From: Callaeas wilsoni
Lineage: Eukaryota; Chordata; Aves; Passeriformes; Callaeidae
Assembly: GCA_013398955.1 (NCBI GenBank)
Contig: VWPU01006188.1
Coordinates: forward strand, 449 to 64,448
Direction of reading: 5' to 3'
Length of the DNA stretch: 64,000 nt
The translations under genes were made by a program, and so were the position numbers. Shown one piece after another: positions 34,701-46,498 of this stretch. Within the stretch, counting starts at the first letter, position 1; each line of letters starts with the position of its first letter. The notes under the pieces were generated by a model. The model was not told the origin of the DNA. It searched no databases and was given only the letters and a program-made list of their open reading frames with translations.

Positions 34701-36067
34701 AAACGAGGTGCAGACTGTAGCTCTGCAGAGGAGAGGGACACCCTGCCATGATGTGTGGCCACCAGGGTTGTGCTCCTTACAGGGACACAGGAAATCCTGC
34801 AGCAGGACTGGTGCTCCAGCCTTACCTTTCCTCCCTCCAAAGGCCCTCCTGCTTCCACAGCAACCCAACCCCCCTGTGCACCACCGATGAGCTCTGATGA
34901 GGTCAGAATTAGCAACATTTAAGACTCTTTAGGTAAATATACTTGAATGGACATAACAGTCCATAAGAGCTCAGAAGAACCCACTGTTCTACCACAGGAA
35001 CTAAACTTCAGGGCTGTCCCTTAAACCCGCTGGAGGGCAGGGGCGGAAGTCAGCTGGTTTCCGTTGGTTTCAAAGATTATTTAATGATTAAAAATCTAAA
35101 GACAGAGCTGAAACCACTGTTTGGAGTGCAGTGACTTTGAAGGCACTTTGGACTGATTGCGTTTTCCTGCATCACTCCGCGTCAAGGCTCCGTGGGACAC
35201 ATTGAGGGCAGTGCCAGATCTGCAACGTGGTGCTGAAAGATCCCGACACTTAGCACTTTAGGAGAACAATAGCATTAAGGGAGATCATTGGGGTTTTTTC
35301 CTAAGCTAATTTGTTCTCAGCATTAGCAATAAATATAGAGAGGATGCTATTTTAAAAGTTGCATTAATATGTCTCGAAGCTCTAAAGAGCAACGGGGAAT
35401 TTTTGCCTGAGCACTCCAAGCAAGGGCAGCCAGCAATTACATTTTCATGAGGAGGCTGTCAATAGCAGAAAGATGGGCCAGATCCTGGCTCTGCTCTCAG
35501 CCTTTTCACTGTCTTGTGCTCATTCTTGCACATTTTCTGGTCTGCAGAGTTGCTCAGAGGCAGCTCAAATGGCAAGGCTATGAGCTGGGAGATGCTGATG
35601 GCTATTTCAGGTCCATCACTTCTCACAGTACAGGAAGCACAAAGACAGCTCTGTCCTTGCTGTCTTTTGCCCCAGGTGTTTGCTACTTTCTCTTAGAAGA
35701 TGTAAAGCAGTGATGAATTACCTTTTTCCTCAGGTCTTCAGACCACAAAAGGAATCAATAAGCTGGTAAAAAAGACAATATGGTCTTCAACTACCACAAT
35801 TAAAGTCTGAAGCTGAACAATCACAACAAAAGAAGCCCCATGTCCTGGCATGTCACCTAATGTTCCAGCCTCCCTGCAATTTCTTTTTAAGTCTTGAAAT
35901 GCCTGGATTTATAGGGTTTTTTTAATCATCAGTCAAAATATTTGGGCTGTTCACAAGGACAAGAAGTGTGATTTTGAGACGTGCTAAGCTTCTGCTCTGC
36001 TGCCTCTGTTTCACTTTCTGCTCAGCAAAACTGTTCTTCATACCCATCTTTGCTCAAAGGCTGAGAT

Positions 36068-36110
36068 TATGGATATATATATCTATATATAGATATATAT
36101 GGATATATCA
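36068..36110. repeat. (AT)n-rich palindromic tract
   Basis: About 40 bp of ATATAT with internal dyad symmetry (CTATATATAG in the centre), directly adjoining the 3' end of a reversed CR1. It can form a cruciform and may have been the insertion target. Confidence 0.85.
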
Positions 36111-36111
36111 A

Positions 36112-36478
36112 ATTATAGAACTGTAAATTGGAAGGGACCTTAAAGATCATCCAGTTCCCAACCCCTGCCATGGGCAGGGACACCTTCCACTAGACCAGGC
36201 TGGTCAGAGCCCCATCCAGCTTGGCCTTGAACACTTCAGGGATGGGGCATCCACAGATTTCCTGGACAGCTTGTGCCAGGGCCTCACCACCCTCACAGGG
36301 AAGATTCTCTTCTTAATATCTAATCTAAACCTGCCTTCTGTCAGATGAAGCCATTCCCCTTTCTCCTATCAGTCTGTGCCCTTGTCCAAAATCCCTCTCC
36401 AGCTCTCTTGTCAGCCCCCTTTAGGCACTGGAAGGTGCTCTGAGGTCTCCTCTTCTCTTCTCCAGGTTCGGGAGTCCC
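36112..36478 (-). repeat. CR1 LINE 3' segment, about 365 bp
   Basis: The plus strand reads TTGGAAGGGACCTTAAAGAT, CCTTCCACTAGACCAGGCTG, GGGCCTCACCACCCTCACAG, and CTCCTCTTCTCTTCTCCAGG, the full reversed order of a CR1 tail. Both sides are bordered by AT-rich repeats. Confidence 0.94.
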
Positions 36479-36503
36479 AACTGTATAAGAGATCTGTAAA
36501 ATT

Positions 36504-36566
36504 ACCATATATAACTGTATAATAACCATATATAACTGTATAATAACCAAATATAACTGTATAATA
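36504..36566. repeat. 21-bp minisatellite, three units
   Basis: The unit ACCATATATAACTGTATAAT plus A repeats at 36504, 36525 and 36546, with a single change in the third copy. It lies about 25 bp beyond the CR1 fragment. Confidence 0.9.
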
Positions 36567-39500
36567 AGACCTTACTATCATAAGGTTTTCAGCAAGAAGC
36601 CAGTGACACGAGCCAAATGAGTGGGTGAAAGACCCAGGTGAGACAAGCTTTGTGCTTGCTTCCTTCCCTGGGAATGAGGTGGCCTTTCCTTGAATCCTAG
36701 TAAATGAGCCCTTTGGGGGGAATCTCCCTAGATTCGATGTTGCTGTTAAGAAATGATTTTGGGTTTTGAGCCTCTGATGTGCCTCAGTGAACACAGCACA
36801 GACCTTCTCCAGCAGCCATCCCAGAGATGGCCGGGATTCCTGTGGTGCCATTTGAGTTCCCTGATTACTGCAGGCAGCAGCACAACTAACACATAACAAT
36901 CAGTTTTGATTTACTCCTGGTTTTTCAGAGGTAGATAATTTCTCTTGGTTCTTTAATGTTGTTTTTGAACTGTGAGGTTCATAGAAATAAAGGCTCTGTT
37001 CCTGCCATTGACCTAGAAAACTCTTTTGATTCTTTCCAGTGGGACTACTTTTTTCAGTTGCTGGGAACCTTAAAATCATGAGTTTCTCTCCTCTGGGGGA
37101 GGTAGCTGCTACATCTTCATTCCTCCTTTAAGATTGGATCAGTAAAGCTGAAGAGACCCTAAAACTCTGTCTGACCTCCTGCACTCCCCCATTACAAAGG
37201 GAAGTGCTTGCAGCTTATTCCCATTTTCAAGCCTTCTGTTTTTAAGCCTGTGCTGCGAAATTTTTCTCTCTTACAGCATTGCTGGTGCTGCAGCTGGCAT
37301 TATTAATTCCATTTCATTAACTGATCTTCTTAATGTACTGGAAGACAAAAGAAAAGACAGTCCTGAGACCACAGTGTGGCTGAGCCTCAGGAGATCTCTG
37401 TTCAGTCCCCGCGTCTGCCACAGGCTTCCTACGTGACCTTGGGAATCATCTCTCTGAGGTCTCTGGGTCTGCTTGGTCTATTTAAATTTGGGGCATCATC
37501 TGCTTTTTGAGCTTTGTTTCTGCAGCACCCAGCACAACATCTGTGGCTCTAGCAAAGGAGCCTCAGTCACTTTTGCAACACAACTTGCAAGGCTGGTGTT
37601 ACTGGCTGCCGTTCTTGGACCAGGGGAGATCGAGCAAGGCTGTAAAGATGAATTTGGATTGCACTGCTCCTGGAAATGGTCAAATCCTGCCTGGTGCTGT
37701 GTAAGAGGCACAGAGGACTCTCCTTTTTGGCCAAGCATGCCCTGAAGAGATGACAAGGATGTATTTTTAACAAATTCTTGAAGCAAGGTCTGGTGCCCAG
37801 TGCCTGAGCTGGGGAAATGAGGCTGTGCCATATGGCAGTGCCACAAGCCACCAGGGACCCTGATCCTGCCTGGGCAAGGTCCTGTGCTGGAAGCCAAGGA
37901 GTTGACTCTGCCTCACAGCAGCACTAGACAGGTCCTGCCCTGCCTTTGGATCCTCTGCACATCCAGGTCCTGAGCTCAGGCAGCTCTGGTGCACCCCCGG
38001 GAAAGGTGTTCCCACAAAAACGCCAAAGCTTTGCTTCCAGCTTGCAGGGTCACCCTTTGCTCCTGCTCTGCTGGGATCAGACCCAAGTTTTGAAGCTCCA
38101 GGTGCTGATTCAGAGGCTGGGGTGCTCTGCCCAAGTGCAAAACGCAACTACAAATTTTGCAAATGTGACTGCAAATTAAACCAACAGCCTATAGGCAGAG
38201 GCTCAGGAGACTGAGGCTACATTTGCAGCAGTGCCACCAACCCTTAGTTTGGGTTGAGATGCTCAGAAGCAGCCAGGGGTGCTTGAGAATGAGCTGTGGT
38301 TTGCAGCATTTCTGCAGGCTCCATTGCTCCTGTACCTGGCACTCCTGCTGCCAGCCCAAATCAGGCCAGGGGAGAGGGTGCAGAGTGCTTTAATGTAGAT
38401 CCAGCCCCTTTCCCCATCTCCAGATGCTCCCAAAAAATAATTTTCTTTGGGGAAGGGTGCTCCCCAGGAGGGCCAGAGCTTCTCACCATGCTGGAGAGCT
38501 GCTTCAAGCATCTCACCACGGGCATCTTTGCATCCCCCACCCCGGCCTGCAGGAAGGATAAAACGCATTAGTGGTGGAGGTGTGTGGAAACTGCGGCCAT
38601 GCACCGGCTCGGCCGGCACACAATTGTCATGGCAACCCCAGCTTTCCCTGGAAAACAGCAACAGATCACTGACACACTGCTGGATTCCACAGCCACACCG
38701 CCTGCTCCACGGATGAGAGGCACCTGGGTACCAAGATGCTCTCTGCAAAGGGACAGCTCCAATCATACTCAGCCTGGGAAGTCGGCTGTTCATATGGGAA
38801 AATCCTGGCTGAGGTTGCACAGAAATGGAGGACAGGTCAGACAGGAGGAGGGGAAGAAGCAACTGCTCCCGTCCTGAGCAAACACAGCCTACGATGCTTG
38901 CAAAAGCGATGGAGGAGGAAGTGTGGCTGCTTATCGCAGCAGTGCTGCATGGCACGAAGTGGGGGCAAAGAACCCAAAAGGAGCAATGAAGGACATAAAA
39001 TACTGATGTGTAAGGCAGAAGTGCCAGTGCAAGGCTGTGAGAAGGGGAAAGCAAGGACAGAATAGGGCAGGGGTCTGTTGAGAGTCTGTGTGGGCACTGG
39101 CTGGAGAAATGCTTTGGACGGCAAAGCAGCAGTCTGAGTTTTAAATGTTATTATGGGCCTCTAGGGCAATTAGAAGAATTAGATCAGGAAATGATGTGCC
39201 AGAAGTGTTGGCTGAAAAGTGGTCAGAGTTGTGCTTGCTGGGTAAACAAACAGGGAAAATGGTTTTGTGTGGCATTTTAGGACATTGGTTGGAAGTAACG
39301 CAACACAGAAAAGCAGAAATGGTTCGAGTAGTGGGGGGCTGGCCCTGCCCCAGCACATCCCCTCACATGGAGCAGAGGGAAGAGGAAAGGACAGATCATA
39401 TGTCTATATCTTATAGAAGATACCATAAGCAAGGTCAAGCAAGCTTCCGGCATCCAATCAGCAGAATATGCCACGAAAATCCACACCCTGGAGCCAGCTC

Positions 39501-42500
39501 ATTAGGAACTTAGGATCAGTCATCCCTAAAACTAGTTGTCTTATGCAAACAGATGCAAAAGGAGGAAAATGAGAAGAAAAAAAATGCAGCACCTGGTTGA
39601 ACCCACTGAATTTGTGGAAATGGGTTTCTCTCTGAAGAACAGATCCTATCTCTGAGTACTTGAATATCATATAACCTCGCTCCCTCTCTGCACACAGTGA
39701 GAAAGTCCTGATTTGGATGCTGACATCAAGTATCTGAGAAAAGACAATTTAATTTGCCATTCTCAAGGCCAAAGGATTAAAGATAGATCAGCAAAACTAT
39801 TTCACATTTAGAAAACCAAACGAAAAAGCCTGAGGAATTCAGATTTCCCTGAAGATATTGTTAAACATCACAAACCACATTCTCCTGACTGCTTCTGCAA
39901 AAGGACTGATAGGTCTCTATCCTGGGATGAGTGTGAGTAAAATAGAAGGTATAGGGTGAATTTGAGTATCTATATGAAAAACAGATTTTTTTTTCTGTAT
40001 TTATCAATTAATAAGCAACTTGAATGTCCACTAGACAAAACCAAACAAGGGAAGGTGTTTTCCTTATTGCCAGCACATTTAACCACTCTGCTGCAATAAT
40101 AGCACGTGGATATGGTAGAAGCATCAGGAATTTCAGGGTAACTGTGCAGATTTGCAGAGATCCAGAAATAGCTGCTATCCCAGAGCACTGCACACGAGCA
40201 ATATGAGGTGGAAGGATAGCATACTACATTTTCTGCATGAATAGCGAATTCCTTTGCAACAGGTTTGGCTCTTGCAGAAATGGGGGATTTCCAAAGAGAA
40301 CAGTAAAATAGGTCTGGGCAAGATTCGCAGAAGGTCTGACGGGATTTTGGAACTGCTTTCCTTAAGTGTTTCCCTCCTTGCAAACATTTAAGTGTATGGG
40401 GCTTTGATGAAACTCCCTAACTGAGACCAAACACCTCTTTGTATTATATCAGTTCATTCTTAATAAATCCGCCCAGGGATCCGAAGCACAATATCCCTGT
40501 GTCCCATCTGAGGTTCTTGAATTTCAAATGCCAGGTACTTAAAATTAATTCATCTTGCAGATGAATCAGAGATAAATCGTAATGGCATGACATTAATTTC
40601 AAATTACTATAAATTCAAGAAAACCACAATCTTTTTTTGGTTTGCAAACAAAAAAAACCCCAACGCCCAAACTCAGGTGTCGTATTTTGTTTTGGATGAA
40701 GCTCCTCTTTCACAGGTGCAGTAGATGTGATCAGCTCTTGCTGAATTCTGGGCAGGACTCTGAGTCCAGCTGGTCCTCAGCATCTGTGGGGCTGGGCTTT
40801 GGAAACCTCAGCCTCTGAGCACCCCCACCTTGAAGGTGAGAGACAACAGCCCTCAAAATTAGGATGATTAATACTGGGGGCCAGAAGAGAAAGACTTCAT
40901 TTTGGAAGCAGCAGCAGCTCTTACCTTTTCCAAAACACTTTCTTTTTAACTGTGCTTTTCCCCCACCTCATTCTTTTCCCAGACTGCCTGACATTTCAAG
41001 TGATCAAAGTTCCCCGTGAACCACAGCTTCTAAATTTCAGATAAATATAGCCACGCCGCTCTGCATTTGTTTGTTTTTCTCAGGTTGCAAACCTGCAGTA
41101 GAGACCTACTTATTCTGGAGCAGGGGGAGCTGCTGGTTTGTCACCACGTGTTCAGCAGCCAGGAGGGAGCGGAGACCTCTGTGCAGGATGTGGCTCTGCA
41201 CTGCACCCAACACGGGGTCCAGAGCTGCTCTGGCAGCTGGAAGCAAACCCACCAGCAGCCCCCTCGTTGGCTGGAGGAGCCAGAGCAGTCCTGGAGCGGG
41301 CAGAAGGCACATGGAGATGAGATGCAGGGAGACAGACTGCATGGAGGGGAGGATGGAGATGGCCGTGGCTGAGCGCGGTGACATGTCCAGCCCACGCTGA
41401 CAATCTGGGGGACAACCTCGAGCCCTTTGGGACATGGGGAAGCTCTGTGGGCTCTGGGGTATGGATGGAGTCACATCCAAGGGCAGGAAGGTCCTGCCCC
41501 TGCCCACGCACACACAACCACCCAGCCCAGTACAATTTATTTTGGCTTCGCCATTAGCTGGGAAGTAAACGTGGCAATTACATTGTACATCCAAAGCATC
41601 AGAACCCTTTGGCACATTTCCCTGAAGCTAAATAATTAATGAAGGGCTCTGATTAGTGTGAATCTTGGGGAATCATCAGACAGCATGGAGTGACATTTAC
41701 TTTTACTTCTTGATGCCTGAGAGAGGGCTTTGTTAAGAGGCCACGGATGGGATGGAGCTTCCATCCTTTCCTGCAGCTGAAAGGGCACGGCCTGGGGTTT
41801 GTTCTGTACACAAAAGGTTTCTGCCCTGCTTTGTGCTTAGGCTGCCACAGACACGAGCAGCCTTCAAAATGTGAATGCTTTGCAAGTGATGGAAGATCAA
41901 ATACACTTTGTTTCCATGAAGGAAAGATGTTCTGCAGATGTAGCACCCAGCGACTCATTTCCCTCAGTGCCTCAGTAGAGTCACCACATCTAAGAGGGTT
42001 TTTCCCCCCTCTTACTGACAAGCAGGAGCCAGCTAGAAGATGCCAGGTGTGCATCTGCCAGGGGTGAGGCTGAGATCCTGCAAACTCAGTCACCAGAGCA
42101 GGATCAGGCTCCCATGGCAGTGGGTTTCTAGCTTGGCACTGGGTGGCACAGTGAGCTGGTGTCCCTGCAGGGTCACCAGAGAGAGCCCTCAGAGAGCCCT
42201 TCTAGTAAGAGACTGCTACTTGGGAGGTATAGGAAGAGCTGGTGGCTGTCACTTTAGGTCCATTTTCTCCTACAATTTCTTTCTTTCTGAATCAATTCCC
42301 CATCCAAACACACCAGAGAGCTGTACTGAGCTATGATGTGCAGCTTTGAGTGAGCTGCTGCCCTTTCCCCAGCCCTCCCTCATTTTACCATCAAGCTGCA
42401 AATCACCTGTTTTTTACCACGAGGGAGAGAGGTTTTTACTAGGGAGGAGAGGGGCTGCCCAGAGAACATGTGGAGCTATTACATGTGGAAATTGGGTACC

Positions 42501-44711
42501 TTTGGAGTCCTGAAGTGCAGAGGAAGGTACAATCTTCACCTCTCCAGGGAGGAGATGAAAGTAAAGCAGAGGGTTTACATAAAAGCCAAACTCTTCTGAC
42601 CCAAAATGCCACAGTCAGAGTGACACCAGCTCCAAAACCCACTGTCCCTGCTCTGTCTCATGCATTTCACCTCTGAGCAGCATGTTCACATGCTCAGGGA
42701 TCATACTTTCAAACCTCTGTATCAACACCAGTCAGACACCTCAAAAAGCTGCCTCTCCCCAAAGGGATTTCCTCCTCACACAGAGTTTTGTAAAAACAGG
42801 AGATAAATGACTCCTTGCAAGGCAAAGCAAATAGTTTGGAAATCATGTACTTTAAGTCTGTGCCTGGTTCTGCCTCATCCAACATGTGTTTCCATGGAAG
42901 CAGAGGAGGAAACGGGCAGCCTGTGGCTGCAAATCACAGCAATCTCACTGCCTGCTCACGAGCCTGAAAAGACAAATGGATCATTAAAAATAAAGAACAC
43001 CTGAAATTTTAAACATCCCTTTTGATAGTAGATAGCTGGTATTTAGTGCTGCAACATTCTCCTTAGAGACAGAGGTGCAAGTGCATCACAGCTGAACAAA
43101 ACCAAACTTGGGCTCATTCTCAGAGGAAACAGAGTACGCACTAAATAAAATGATTTTTGTTCTTTTGTTGGTCACACTGGTGTACTGATTGTGTGAGCAC
43201 AGAGAATGGCAGCACAGCACACAAAGGCAGTTATATAAATGGATTAAAAACATGTTTTCAGCATGATTTGGAAGAGCGAGGGAGACCAAACCAAGTATGG
43301 TTTAGGAAATACGGATTGTTTAGGAAAAGGAATTGTTCATCTGTTGATCAAACCTGGTTCTGATCTCAGGAGTGTCTCCTGAAGTCAGCCTGTCAGTCAG
43401 TCACCTGTCTTATCAACATGTCCTTTGAGCATAAACTTATTTCTGACTATAACTATATGTGAAGTTTTCCTGGCCTTGAATGAGCATCTTGAGGCAGCAC
43501 CGCATCCAGAAAAACCCGCACAGTTCCTCACAATTCGCAAGCCAGTTGCAAACACATCTTGCTGCTGAGCCAGGCACATGTCACTGGGAGTAATTACCAT
43601 TTATCCCCAGGTAAGAGCTGCCTCTTAGCCAAAATGTGGCACTGGGTGACTTGAAGGTAGCTGCTCTCGAGTGACTAAGCCGGATCTACCTGGTGGCCTC
43701 GTGCCAGCTCCCAGCAAGGCACCAGGGCTGATCCGTGTGCAGCCATTACAGGATCGAATGCAAAATGTCCTTCCTGCATTTACCCTCCTCAGAAAAACAT
43801 AAATCTCTTTTACAGCAGCCTGCCTCGTCCCAAAAGGCTGCAGAATCTCTCACAAGTAGGTTTGGGTTTTTTTCTTTCTTGACTACCAGGCAAGAAAAAT
43901 TAGGCACACTTACGAAAACTGCCAATTAGGAAACAGAGACTCCAGTGAGTTAAAAATCCTGAGGTTTTTTTGTGTTTGGGAGATTTCTTCCTCACAGCTC
44001 TGTGTACAATGGATCTGGAGCTGTTCTCTGCAGCTGCCTGAATGCTGAATTTCTGAATACTGTGGTCAATACAGTATTGAATAACGATACCTATGATCTA
44101 ATGACAGCTGTGTGTGCATCTAGGACTTAAGTTTAGTAGATTGTTTTCAGGCAGAGAACAGCAAAAATTGAAAGAATGTGTTTGAGTTTCTTAGAAACTA
44201 CATCCAAAAAGGGAAATATGAGAGATGAAAATAAATCTATTGGGGAAAATGAAGAGATTGAGCTTGTACCAGGACTGACCCTATTTCCAGAGCCTGCAAA
44301 AGTCCCAGACAATTCAATACCAGCAAATCCCAGTGAGCAGATGGGAGTACCACTAAAAGTTTCCTTCTTCCTTTAGAAGCCAGTCAACACATTGCTTAAA
44401 GGGAGGGTGCACTGGATTGGCTTCCACCTCTGGCTAGAGCTTAATATTCTTCATCTTGCCAGTGGAAATTGCCTTGGTAGTATTGGTGCCATGAACTGTG
44501 ATAATCTGGGATTTTTTCCTTATTTTCAAAAATGTGGATGTCAAATCATAATTATTATTTGTGTATTATTATGATTCAATCAAACTATAATAGTGATTTG
44601 AGGGTTGTTTCTACCTATTCTATTCATATGTGAGCCACTGAGTGTCCGCTGTGCCCAAGGACCTGAAGATGAAAGGCTCCTGTATCCTATTCCTAACTCC
44701 AAGCCTACCAA

Positions 44712-44862
44712 ACACCCCTGGGAGTGTTCAAATCTGAGTTGAATGGGGCTTTGAGCAACCTGGTCAAGTGGAAGGTGTCCCCAGCCATGGCAGGGGTTGG
44801 AACTGGAAGATCTTTAAAGTCCCATCCAACCCAAATCATTCTGTGATTTTAGGATTCTGTGA
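44712..44862 (+). repeat. CR1 LINE 3' fragment
   Basis: It reads GGGGCTTTGAGCAACCTGGT, GGAAGGTGTCCCCAGCCATG, GGTTGGAACTGGAAGATCTT, TCCAACCCAAATCATTCTGT and a degenerate terminal repeat. Confidence 0.92.
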
Positions 44863-45169
44863 CAAGGCTCTCCAAGTTTAAAAAACATGTAACTCAGCAA
44901 AGGAAGAACAGTGCAACTAAATTCTTGGACCAAGTAAGAAGGAACTGAAAGGTCAGCAGAAAACTGGTGCAGATGAGCCTGCACTAGGAGGATATCAGAA
45001 AAACATTTGCCTCTAGACAGCCTGAGATATTGATCTGCAGTCACACAGCAGCACAGGCTGGACAGGAAGCATCATCAGAAATTGGCTGAGGGAAAGGGAG
45101 AAACCTGTCAATAAAATGAAGCCGTGTGCCAAAGGGAAGAGGAGGAAGGAGGAGGCCAGCAGGGCAGCC

Positions 45170-45270
45170 TGTGCTGGAGCCATGGGTGTTTACCTCATGC
45201 TGTGTATCAGTGACCTTGAGGGTGATGCCATTATCTAATGATGCCAAATTGTAGGAGGCACAGAACAAAT
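45170..45270 (+). repeat. Possible old CR1 internal fragment
   Basis: The segment with GTATCAGTGACCTTGAGGGT and ATGATGCCAAATTGTAGGAG resembles the CR1 block encoding the end of the reverse transcriptase reading frame, upstream of the tail. It is diverged and the boundaries are unclear. Confidence 0.4.
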
Positions 45271-45819
45271 TAATTACAAATGAGAGATTAGGCTTACGGT
45301 CTGATAAGCAGCTCACGGAGTTCAATGGAGAGAAGTTTTAACGAGATTAAGTGACAAAGCCATCACTTAGAAGGAAGCATTAAACAGACTACAGACAAGG
45401 AGAAAGAACTGGGGGCGAAGGCAGAGAACTATTAAACCATCTGTGTTATTAAAAGAGGAGTAAACAAGGCCTGTGCCTCTCAGGGAGAAATGGGGATGAT
45501 AGTAAGGCGTGCTGGCACCGCCGGTGGGAACTGTTCCCATGAACGTATTGTATGAAGCATCTGAGTCACACTCAGGGGGATATTGATGGGAAACCCAGCA
45601 CAAACTTGGGATTAACACCAGCAGCAAAGCACTGTCTGGCTTGGGATGAATAACTGCAAGCAAGAGCCTTGAGAAGAGGTCCAGGAGGCCTGGATGAGTA
45701 GGATATGGCAAAGGGTTGGAGCTGGCTGGATGGAGAAAAGCTTTGCTTTGGGCCAAGAGCAAAAAGAGCAGGATGCTGGATGGTACCAATCAAGGAAAGA
45801 AACTGGCCAGCAGTTAATA

Positions 45820-46498
45820 TGTCAGGCTCTTAAATAATAGTAGCTACTGCTAATGATGAATAATCAAAGCAGACCTCTTGGTCCTCTGGCCCTTGCGTAG
45901 TTCCATTCCCCCACTGCACGGCAGAAGCATCATTTATAGTATGTGGCAGGAGGAGTCTTGTGATCACAGGGACTGGCTCTGCTTCATGTCCTACCAAACT
46001 GAAAGGAATGAGGGACTTATCTTTATAAATAAGTTGTGGGCTTGCTGATAGATAAAAATTAGCACTAAGCGATAAAAGAAACAATGGGAAGGACTCCACT
46101 GATTGATGAATGGAAAGAGAGATTTGTCTATAGAAGTAAACTCTAGGTCTGCAAATAAATGGAATTGAATATCAAAAGATGAAAGAAACAATGAGGAGAA
46201 CCATAAATTCCATAGGAATTAAAAAAAAAGGCAAGAGGGGGTATATATTAGAAGGGAATCTTAAAAATTAGGCGTTCCGAGAAGTCTGTACCTCTCAAGT
46301 ACCTCAGCCAATGGGGAAAGAGAGAGGGAAAATACGGTCGGGAAATTAGGATAAAAAGGAGGCTGCGTCCTCCAAAAATTTGAGAGACCTCAGGGGAATG
46401 CCCCATGGCCTCTCCCTTTATTCGAATAAAGTAAGGGGACTCCTCTGTCTCCTTTTTGGACATAAACCTCTGGTGTTGGTGGATTAATTTTCCTGACA
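45820..46498 (+). mobile_element. Solo LTR of an endogenous retrovirus (copy A)
   Basis: The 3' 500 bp (45999-46498) matches a second copy at 60124-60622 with roughly 33 differences counted by eye. LTR features in order are a CCAAT box (GCCAATGGGG near 46309), a TATA-like GGATAAAAAGG near 46350, and AATAAA at about 46422, ending CCTGACA. A TGTCAGG at 45820 would make perfect terminal inverted repeats with that end, but the first 180 bp is not shared with copy B, so the left limit is uncertain. No clean target duplication is visible, and no gag, pol or env remains alongside. It is antisense to RTN1, within its intron. Confidence 0.75.

Noticed and set aside
36411..36899. Open frame with repeated Tyr-Tyr-Thr-Val-Ile units
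   Set aside because: The repeat is simply translation of the 21-bp AT minisatellite, and the rest overlaps CR1.
38263..39054. Open reading frame of 263 codons on the minus strand
   Set aside because: No family resemblance, no supporting splice or start context, and overlapping open frames on the other strand; likely chance in GC-richer intron.
44176..44376. Hydrophilic 66-codon frame considered as a retroviral gag remnant
   Set aside because: No recognisable motif and no adjoining retroviral sequence.
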